Of a stretch of 64,000 nucleotides of DNA, positions 56,961 through 64,000 are shown in pieces; the first letter of the stretch is position 1, and each line of letters starts with the position of its first letter. The DNA comes from Budorcas taxicolor. Lineage: Eukaryota > Chordata > Mammalia > Artiodactyla > Bovidae. The stretch is taken from contig NC_068933.1 in assembly GCF_023091745.1 (NCBI RefSeq), forward strand, positions 21,394,001-21,458,000. The letters run 5' to 3'. The position numbers were made by a program, and so were the translations under genes. The notes under the pieces are model-generated. The model had not been told where the DNA came from and ran no database searches. It was given only the letters and a program-made list of their open reading frames with translations.

Positions 56961-57185
56961 AGAATATGGGGCTTCCCCGGTGGCTCAGATGGTAAAGAAT
57001 CTGCCTGTAATGCGGAAGACCTGGGTTTTATCCCTGGCTTGGGAAGATCCCTCGTAGGGGGGCAGGGCAATACATTCCAGTCTTCTTGCCTGGAGAATCC
57101 CCATGGACAGAGGAGCCTGGTGGACTACAGTCCATGGGATTGTAAAGACTTGGACACAACTGAGCGACTAAGCACATAAGAATAT
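56961..57185 (+). mobile_element. Bov-tA SINE inside L1, sense, 7-bp TSD
   Basis: ggggcttccccggtggctcag ... caactgagcgactaagcac. TSD agaatat at 56961-56967 and 57179-57185. Confidence 0.93.
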
Positions 57186-57450
57186 AGTTGCTTTTGTTGT
57201 TTTTCAGTCGCTAAGCTGCATCTGACTCTTTGAAACCCCATGGACTGCAGCACACCAGGCTTCCCTGTCCTTCACTATCTCTTGGAGCTTGCTCAAACTC
57301 GTGTCCATTGAGTCGGTGATGCCATCCAACCGTCTCCTCCTCTGCCACCCCCATTCCCTCCTGCCCTCAATCTTTCCCAGCATCAGGGTCTTTTCCAATG
57401 AGTTTTCTCTTGGCATCAGGTGACCAGAGTATTGTATTATACTTGCTTTA
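57183..57450 (-). mobile_element. BovB LINE 3' end inside L1, antisense, about 240 bp, 12-bp TSD
   Basis: + strand from gttgtttttcagtcgctaag to gcatcaggtgaccagagtatt. TSD tatagttgcttt (57183-57194) and tatacttgcttt (57438-57449), one mismatch. Only the last about 240 bp of BovB is present. Confidence 0.94.
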
Positions 57451-57752
57451 CAGTGTTATATTATTTTCTATTGCAAAGTAAATCAACTATATGTGTACAT
57501 ATATGCCCTCTTTTTTGGATTTCCTTCCCATTCAGGTCACCACGGAGCACAGAGTAGAGTTCCCTGAGATATATAGTAGGTTCTCATTAGTTGTCTATTT
57601 TATACATAGCATCGATAGTGTGTAGGTTTCAATCCCAATCTCCCAATTCACACCACCCCCTTTCACCTGTTGGTGTCCTTTCCCATCTTGTTTGTTCTCC
57701 ATGTCTGTGTCTCTATTTCTGCTTTGCAAATAAGATCATCTGTTCCATTTTT

Positions 57753-59302
57753 CTACTGGCACAAAGACAGGAATATAGATCAATGGAACAAAATAGAAGG
57801 CCCAGAGATGAATCCACACACCTATGGACACCTTATATTTGACAAAGGAGGCAAAAATATACAGTGGAGGAAAAGACAATCTATTTAACAAGTGGTGCTG
57901 GGAAAACTGGTCAACCACTTGTAAAAGAATGAAACTAGATCACTTTCTAACCCCATACACAAAAATAAACTCAAAATGAATTAAATATCTAAATGTAAGA
58001 CCAGAAACTATAAAACTCCTAGAGGAAAACATAGGCAGAACACTCTCTGACATAAATCGCAGCAAGATCCTCTATGTCCTACCTCCCAGAGTAATAGAAA
58101 TAAAAGCAAAAATAAACAAATGGGACCTAATTAAACTCAAAAACTTTTGCACAACGAAGGAAAGTATAAGCAAAGTGAAAAGGCAGCCTTCAGAATGGGA
58201 GAAAATAATAGCAAATGAAACAACTGACAAAGAATTAATCTCCAAAATATATAAGCAGCTCATGCAGCTCAATACCAGAAAAATAAATGACCCAATCAAA
58301 AATGGGCTAAACAGATATTTCTCCACAGAAGACATACAGACAGCTAACACATGAAAAGATGCTCAACATCACTCATTGTCAAAGAAATGCAAATCAAAAC
58401 TACAATGAGGTACCATCTTGTGCTGGTCAGAATGGCTGCCATCAAAAATTCTACACACAATGAATGCTGGAGTGTGGAGAAAAGGGAACCCTCTTACACC
58501 GGTGGGAGAGTTGGTGGGAAGACAAGCTAGTACAGCCACTATGGAGAACAGTCTGGAGATGCCTTAAAAAACTGGAAATAAAAATTAAAAAAAAAACAAC
58601 AACTGGAAATAGAATTGCATTATGACCCAGCAATCCCACTGCTGGGCATACACACCGAGGAAACCAGATTTGAAAGAGACTTGTGTACCCCAGTGTTCAT
58701 CGCAGCACTGTTTACAATAGCCAGGACATGGAAGCAACCTGGATGTCCATCAGCAGATGAATGGATAAGAAAGCTGTGGTACAGATACACAATGGACTAT
58801 TACTCAGCCATTAAAAAGAATACATTTGAATCAGTTCTAATGAGGTGGATGAAACTGGAGCTGATTATACAGAGTGAAGTAAGCCAGAAAGAAAAACACC
58901 AATATAGTATACTAACACATATATATGGAATTTAGAAAGATGGTAACGATATCCCTGTATGCAAGATGACAAAAGAGACACAGATGTATAGCACAGTCTT
59001 TTGGACTCTGTGGGACAGGCAAAGGGTGGGATGATGGGGAGAATGGCATTGAAACATGTATAATATCATATATAAATGAATCACCAGTCCAGGTTCGATG
59101 CATGATACTGGATGCTTGGGGCTGGTGCACTGAGACGACCCAGAGGGATGGTACAGGGAGGGAGGTGGGAGGGGGGTCCAGGATGGGGAACATGTGTATA
59201 CCTGTGGCGGATTCATGTTGATGTATGGCAAAACCAATACAATATTGTAAAGTAATTAACCTCCAATTAAAATAAATAAATTTATATTTAAAAAACAAAA
59301 AA
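57753..59302 (+). mobile_element. ruminant L1 3' end, sense, 1.55 kb (first half of composite)
   Basis: 5'-truncated L1 from within ORF2 (ctggcacaaagacaggaatatag) through the C-terminal coding part (gaaacaactgacaaagaatt, cagcaatcccactgctgggc, caatagccaggacatggaag, ttactcagccattaaaaag) and the 3' UTR. It ends in AATAAATAAATTT and an A-rich tail at 59286-59302. A small A-rich duplication with repeated aactggaaata lies at 58571-58612. Frame pieces are open (57591-57888 and 58615-58935), but the ORF is broken. Confidence 0.94.
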
Positions 59303-59789
59303 AAAGAGAGAAAGAATACATTTGAATTGGTTCTAACGAGGTGGGTGAAACTGGAGCCTATTATACAGAGTGAAGTAAGCCAGAAAGAAAAACACCAATA
59401 CAGTATATTAATGCATATATATGGAATTTAGAAAGATGGTAATGATGACCCTATATGTAAGACAGCAAAAAAGACACAGATGTAAAGAACAGAGTTTTGG
59501 ACTCTGTGGGAAAAGGCAAGGGTGGGATGATTTGAGAGGATAGCATTGAAACATGTATATTACCATCTGTGAAATAGATGACCAGTCCAAGTTTGATGCA
59601 TGAAACAGGACACTCAAAACAGGTGCACTGGGACAACCCAGAGGGATGGGATGGGGAGGGAGATGGGAGGGGGCACACATGTACACCCGTGACTGATTCA
59701 TGTCAGTGTACAGCAGAAAACACCACAATACTGTAGGGTAATTAGCCTCTGATTAAGATAAATTAATGCATTTTCAAAATTAATGAAAA
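59303..59789 (+). mobile_element. ruminant L1 3' end, sense, 0.49 kb (second half of composite)
   Basis: A second L1 3' end starts exactly inside the box aaaaagaatacatttgaat, directly after the A-rich tail of the first. It then repeats the same 3' UTR in a diverged form (cattatacagagtgaagtaagcc ... gtgcactgggacaaccc ... gtgtacagcagaaaacacc), ending attaatgaaaaa. The TSD pair flanks both halves together, not either one. Confidence 0.93.
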
Positions 59790-60054
59790 AAGATCATCTA
59801 TACCATTTTCTAGATTCCTCATATATGTGTTAATATACGATATTTGTTTTTTTCTTTCTGACTTACTTCACTCTGTATGACAATCTCTAAGTCCATCCAT
59901 GTCTTTACAAATGACCCAATTTCATTCCTTTTTATGGCTGAGTAATATTCCATTGTATATATATACCACATCCTCTTTATCCATTCCTCTGTTGATGGAC
60001 ATTCAGGCTGCTTCCATGTCCTTCCCATTGTGAATACTACACACAGTAATATAT

Positions 60055-60875
60055 GCCTTTTCACAGGACTCTATGTCTCCACCTCTGACCTCTCCCTCGA
60101 TTTGGAGCTAATCTTCATGACCCTTCTTGAAATATCCACATATCTGCTCTTCAGGTCTTCATCCCAAGTGTATCTCTTGGTTCCTAAATCCTGTGATATA
60201 TGCTACCCTCCCACTATTTCCTCAAAGCATCCTGAGGTCTAAATCAATTAACAGAGACTTGAATCACAAAGATAGAGTGACAAATACCAGGTTTGTTAGT
60301 GAGCAAAGCTGGTTTGGAGGACAGGGTTAGTGGCAGAGCCACAGAGAGATCCCTATGAACACACCTGCTCCTAGACGGAGCTGGGACCATCATCCCCATG
60401 GCCTGCCTAAAGCATTCAAGTTGGCGAAGCAGATAATGTGTGCCTTCCAAAGCCAAGCAACCAGGACAACCAGAAAGGAGGGGAATGACTGCATTGCTTC
60501 GCTTCTTCTTTCAAATTTGCCAGTCATATGAGTCCAGCCGCCACTCCTCAAGAGTGTCCTCCACTCGAGAGAGGGTACCCCATTTGTAAATGTGCGTCTA
60601 TGGGAGAACAGGGTCCCCTAATATACCCTGCCGTGGTCAGAGGCCTGAACTGCTCAGGTGCACAAGCCGCAAATTAGCAATATCCTCTACTCCTCCTTTT
60701 TGCCCTGATCGTCCCAGATCAAGTTTTCTTCCTCTTCTAACCCACCAAGGAGCATCTTCTCTTCAGAACATATCCTGAACTCCTCCATGTCTCTGCACCT
60801 GGAAAACTCTGATGGCCACATACTGTACCACCCCTACCAACTTCCATGCTTTTATCCCAGTGCCATCTATCTCAT
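60055..60875. other. unresolved, partly GC-rich
   Basis: 60240-60700 has moderate G+C and several CpGs. It carries no recognised gene or repeat. 60690-60870 is CT-rich and may be the upstream part of the L2 that follows. Confidence 0.3.
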
Positions 60876-60879
60876 CAAG

Positions 60880-61320
60880 TCACAGTTCAGTTTAAAACCC
60901 CTCAGTGGTTTCTGAACATAGTAACCTCTATATATCTTTATCCTTGTCTCTTCTCTTACCTTCTCTTGGCTCCTTATCAGATTTTAGTACACTGGTCTTC
61001 TTTTAATTCTTCAGGTGCAACAAAATGTCCTTGTCTTAGGGCCTTTGCACCAGCTCTCTTCTCTACCTAACTACCTTGTACCTGATCTTTTTGTAGCTGG
61101 TTCCCTTCTCTTATTCAGATCTCAGTTTAAATACCTCCTCTGATTGCCATATCCGGGTGACCCACTGGGAGAAAGAGCTGCATGCTCATTTGCTATCAGC
61201 TTAGTAACACCTTCCTCCCTGACTTTCTTATTCATTTGCTTCTATTTATTCCTTCAACCATTCAATCTTGTTTATTTCCCTCCTCTCATCTAAAAATAAG
61301 CTATCTGATCTTTTTGTATA
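60880..61320 (+). mobile_element. L2 LINE relic, sense
   Basis: aaaacccctcagtggtttctg, then ttagggcctttgcaccagctc, then tctcagtttaaatacctcctctgattgcc, then accttcctccctgac. This is the order of the L2 3' coding and UTR region (ccttcaatggcttcc / gggcctttgcacttgctgtt / tcaaatgtcacctcctcagagaggcc). Confidence 0.75.
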
Positions 61321-61350
61321 CAATTTAATTTTTTAAAACGTATTTGCTTG

Positions 61351-61483
61351 TGGAATGGTTTTTTTTTTTTTTTTTTTTTTTTACTGTGGTGTGTGGAATC
61401 TAGTTCCCTGACCAGGAATTAATCCCAGACCCCCTGCATTGAGAGTGTGGCGTCTTAGCCACTAGACCAGCAGGGAAGTCCCA
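61351..61483 (-). mobile_element. CHR-type tRNA-Glu SINE, antisense
   Basis: + strand: a T tail at 61360-61381, then ctagttccctgaccaggaattaatcccagaccccctgcattgagag ... cttagccactagaccagcagggaagtccc. This is the reverse complement of the CHR head. It runs 140 bp, full length. Confidence 0.9.
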
Positions 61484-62094
61484 AGCTCTCTGTCCTATTT
61501 ATGATAGTGAAGATATTGCTGAGCCTAGAACAGTGTGTGTGATATAATGAAAGCTTAAGATCATGTGCTGAATATGTAAGTATGAGTGTGTAGGATAAAA
61601 TAGTTCTCATACCTCTGAAGGATGCCTTCTTTGTGATGGGGAGTCTGAGATGGGAGAGTAGAATTGATGTGATTGACTTGTGCTGAGCTGTCCAAGGGCA
61701 TTTCAGCATCAGTCTCATAAACAGAATTCTTCTCATAAAGTTTTGAGTTTCATAGACAGGAGAGCATTGATGAAAAACAAATGCAGTTTCCAGTTAAGCT
61801 AGTGGAGCCCAAGCAGCTTGCTCAGTGTCTCTGGAGAGGGATAAAGTCTTTAAGTGTGGTGCAAATATCCATTTGAACTTGGACCGTGTCAACATCTGAG
61901 ATTCGGGTGTGCCTATCAACCAGAATAATTGGGTTTTCAAAAATTTACATGGAGCTGAGGGGCATGTTGAGAAAACAGCTCAACCCGTGTCCAAATTGGA
62001 TGAGGCATTGCTGTATACACATCCCGTGAGCTGGTGCATAACTATGATAACAGGAGCTGCATCTTTTCTTGACTGTACGCCTGGGAGCCCATTC
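61484..62094. other. no recognised gene
   Basis: Single-copy-looking DNA. A 93-codon antisense frame (61455-61736) is partly SINE and has no motif. Confidence 0.4.
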
Positions 62095-62255
62095 AGCTCT
62101 TCGCATGTACTGTCTTACTGAATCTTATGCAAAAATCCTCTGGTGTAGGAATAACTATTACCCCTACTTAATAATGAGGCAACTGAATCTCAGAGAGATG
62201 AAAACCCTTGTCACGCAATGAACATTTCCATGTCATGATGCAAATCTAGGCTTGC
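62095..62255 (-). mobile_element. MIR SINE, antisense
   Basis: + strand: ggtgtaggaataactattacccctacttaataatgaggcaactgaatctcagagagatgaaaac, then cacgcaatga and aatctaggct. This is the reverse-complement MIR core. Confidence 0.78.
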
Positions 62256-62990
62256 ATTTAGAAATTGATTTTTAAAATATTATTTCTCGAGATCATTTTC
62301 AAGGGTACTAGGAAAGGATTTGTGAGGCCACGTGTGAGGCATTGTGTTTTTGATCCAGTCCAAAGCCCTGGAGGATTCTTGGTATAGAAAAAGGAGTGGT
62401 CATAATAGTGTGTCATAATAGAACAAAACCCATGAAAGAAGTGGCCTGATTCTTCCTCCCATTCCCTTCCCATCTCTTCTTTCTTTTACTCAACATCACA
62501 CTGCCTTGTGATCGTACCAACAGAGTGTGTTACAGAGGGAGAGAAAGCCATCTTCCTGCATCTCCCAACCCACCCATCATCACCACCACCCTGTAATCCC
62601 CCCAGTAGAACAGTTAATGTGTCTCATTTTTCCACCTACTTGCCCTTAACATCAGCAGCCACCACTGGCAGAGCTGCTGCGAGTGTGGGAGCCATGGGTA
62701 AGCAGTGAATCCAGCAGGATGGGGAGTGTGTGAGCCCAGGGAAGGCACAGCCCAGAGGAATCCCAGAAGTACTTAGGGGAAACTCTGGAAGGACGGAGTC
62801 TCTGGATTCACTGGGGGGGATAATGAAACCCATAAATCTTACTTGTTTTTGTTTGTTTGTTAACTTGCAAATATAATGGAGGGTGGTAGTTGTTTTTTTT
62901 TTTTCTCAAGCAATAAAGGCTGTGAAGTGAATGTAAATTTCTAGCAACTGGAGATACAGAGAATTGTTGCCAATAATGTTAGTTCTGGCA
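62256..62990. other. no recognised gene
   Basis: Single-copy-looking DNA. Small overlapping frames at 62508-62833 have no motif. Confidence 0.4.
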
Positions 62991-62993
62991 CAC

Positions 62994-63066
62994 CGGGGCG
63001 GGGGGGGGGGGGTGAGGGGGGGTGGAGGGGGTGGCGGGGGGTGGGGGGGTGGCGGGGGGCGGGGCG
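62994..63066 (+). repeat. G-rich simple repeat with quadruplex potential
   Basis: About 70 bp of almost pure G on the + strand, broken by single T, A or C residues, with many runs of three or more G. A purine-rich tract (GAAGGAAGAAG) continues to about 63115. The 70-codon Gly-rich frame across it is an artefact. Confidence 0.95.
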
Positions 63067-63189
63067 AGAAATGGAAGGAAGAAGAAAAAGGAGATGCTGA
63101 AGGAAAAGAAGCAGCAGAAAATCAGGTTAAGACCATCAAAAAAGAGATCAATGTCACAAATAAATACAAATTTTAATACATTATGAGAA

Positions 63190-63755
63190 GAGAGGTGCTA
63201 TGGTCTGAACATCTGCATCCTCAAACCACGTGTTGGAATCCTAACACTTATGGTGTTAGAAGGTAGAGCCTTTGGGAAGTGGTTAGGAGATGGGCTTCGC
63301 AGATGGTGATAGTGGTAAAGAACCTACCTGCCAACGCAGAGGACATGAGAGACTCGGGTTCAATCCCCGGGTCAGGAAAATCCTCTGGAGAAAGGAATGG
63401 CACCCCACTCCAGTATTCTTGCCTGAAAAATTCCTTGGGCAGAGGAGCCTGGTGGGCTACAGGCCATGAGGCTGCAGAGTCAGACACGACTAAATGAACA
63501 CACATAGTAGGTAACGAAGGTGGAGATCTCACGAATGAAATCAGTGCTCTTATAAAAGAGACCCTGCCGAGCTCTCTAACCTTTTCCTCCACACAAGGAC
63601 ACAAGAAGTTTGCCACCTGGAAAAGGGCCATTGCCAGACCATCCTGATCTCAGACTTCCAGCCTCCAAAACCGTGAGAAACACATTCCTATTGTTTATAA
63701 GGCACCCAGCCTGTGGCATTTTGTCAGAACCACCAGAAAAACAGAGGCAGGAGAA
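63190..63755 (+). mobile_element. MaLR-type ERVL LTR, sense, split by Bov-tA
   Basis: LTR pieces are 63190-63288 (ggtgctatggtctgaacatc ... gtgttggaatcctaacac ... gtagagcctttgggaagtgg) and 63509-63755 (ggtggagatctcacgaatg ... gctcttataaaagagaccctg ... cttccagcctccaaaaccgtgag ... gtttataaggcacccagcctgtgg). This is the MLT/MST family LTR order. The LTR carries its own TATAAAAG. Old and noncoding. Confidence 0.82.
63289..63508 (+). mobile_element. Bov-tA SINE inside MaLR LTR, sense
   Basis: gatgggcttcgcagatggtg ... agactcgggttcaatccccgg (good box B) ... gtcagacacgactaaatg. It belongs to the gaggacatgagagactcggg head subfamily. It falls inside the LTR between cctttgggaag and the ggtggag box. Confidence 0.92.
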
Positions 63756-64000
63756 ATTGGAAGCTGATATCAGAACCACATTGTTTATTACTTATTGCTT
63801 GTTCTATCTATTTCCTTATGCTTCACGTGGCAATAAAACAAATTGTACTGAGTTTTATTTCATAGTATTCATTCAGATATCCTCAAATAGTCCATGTATT
63901 GTCTACGTTTGTTGATTGACATAAATAAAATCTCAAAGTTTTGCTATAAACATTTTATTCTAGTCCAGAATTGTTGAGGTCCATAAGAAACAGGGTAGTT
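63756..64000. other. no recognised gene
   Basis: A+T-rich single-copy-looking DNA to the window end. Confidence 0.4.

Larger units (their letters stand above)
56936..60054 (-). mobile_element. artiodactyl L1 3' region, antisense, split into four pieces
   Basis: The pieces are 56936-56967, 57179-57195, 57438-57752 and 59790-60054. On the + strand they read in order ttttattagaatat / agaatatagttgctttt / tatacttgctttacagtg ... agttccctgagatatatagtagg ... tgcaaataagatcatctgtt / agatcatctataccattttctag ... cttactccact-type ... tccattgtatatatatacc ... ttgatggacattcaggctgc. The gaps are three later insertions, each with its own TSD. Confidence 0.92.

Noticed and set aside
62964..63176. 70-codon Gly-rich frame
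   Set aside because: A translation of the G-rich simple repeat.
1..64000. Spaced, recurring about 120-210 bp motifs that could suggest an array or a CRISPR-like structure
   Set aside because: They are dispersed SINEs on both strands with individual TSDs and irregular spacing in a mammalian genome.

Overview
This 64 kb window is A+T-rich mammalian nuclear DNA from a ruminant, almost certainly a bovid (cattle, sheep or goat group). The assignment rests on the repeats. There are about ten BovB (RTE-clade) LINE copies ending in the repeated GAACT tail, more than twenty Bov-tA SINEs with the tRNA-Glu-like head, several Bov-A2 SINEs with a (TGC)n tail, ruminant-type L1 3' ends, and CHR-type cetartiodactyl SINEs. 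I found no host protein-coding exon series, CpG-island promoter, tRNA/rRNA/snRNA gene, CRISPR array or bacterial feature. It reads as intergenic or deep intronic sequence.

Layout. 1-5 kb: L3/CR1, MIR and L2 relics, a BovB 3' end with a 316-codon open reading frame, and the first Bov-A2. 5-8 kb: an old sense L1 ORF2 segment cut by three SINEs. 8-14 kb: two antisense BovB tails, four Bov-tA copies counting one at 16.4 kb, a GA-rich tract, and a possible retropseudogene ending in an A-rich tail near 12.05 kb. 14.4-14.8 kb: a single-copy-looking GC-rich patch. 15-21 kb: MIR, Bov-tA, and an L1 3' end with a Bov-A2 inside it. 22-25 kb: mostly single-copy DNA with a TA/TG-rich microsatellite. 25.2-26.8 kb: antisense BovB with a 364-codon reverse-transcriptase ORF that lacks one catalytic Asp codon. 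27-33 kb: L1 ends, SINEs, a BovB with a perfect 12-bp target-site duplication (TSD), and an old L1 carrying a TA/CA microsatellite. 33.7-38 kb: two antisense BovB copies. 42.4-46.4 kb: a nested complex in which an old L1 is split by SINEs and by a BovB whose 5' part is inverted. 46.4-56.9 kb: mostly single-copy DNA with MIR, LTR, L1 and BovB fragments. 56.9-60.1 kb: a second nested complex, an antisense L1 interrupted by Bov-tA, BovB and a composite of two L1 3' ends sharing one TSD pair. 60-64 kb: L2, CHR SINE, MIR, a G-rich quadruplex-type tract and a MaLR LTR split by Bov-tA.

The only shared biology is retrotransposition. L1 supplies itself and probably old SINEs in trans. BovB supplies itself and, from the shared 3' end, Bov-tA and Bov-A2. 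No copy here is intact enough to be autonomous. The best leads are insertion-mechanism fossils (the L1-L1 composite and the inverted BovB) and a few unexplained single-copy patches. I found no credible novel biological system. Repeat family names come from recall of consensus sequences, without a database search.
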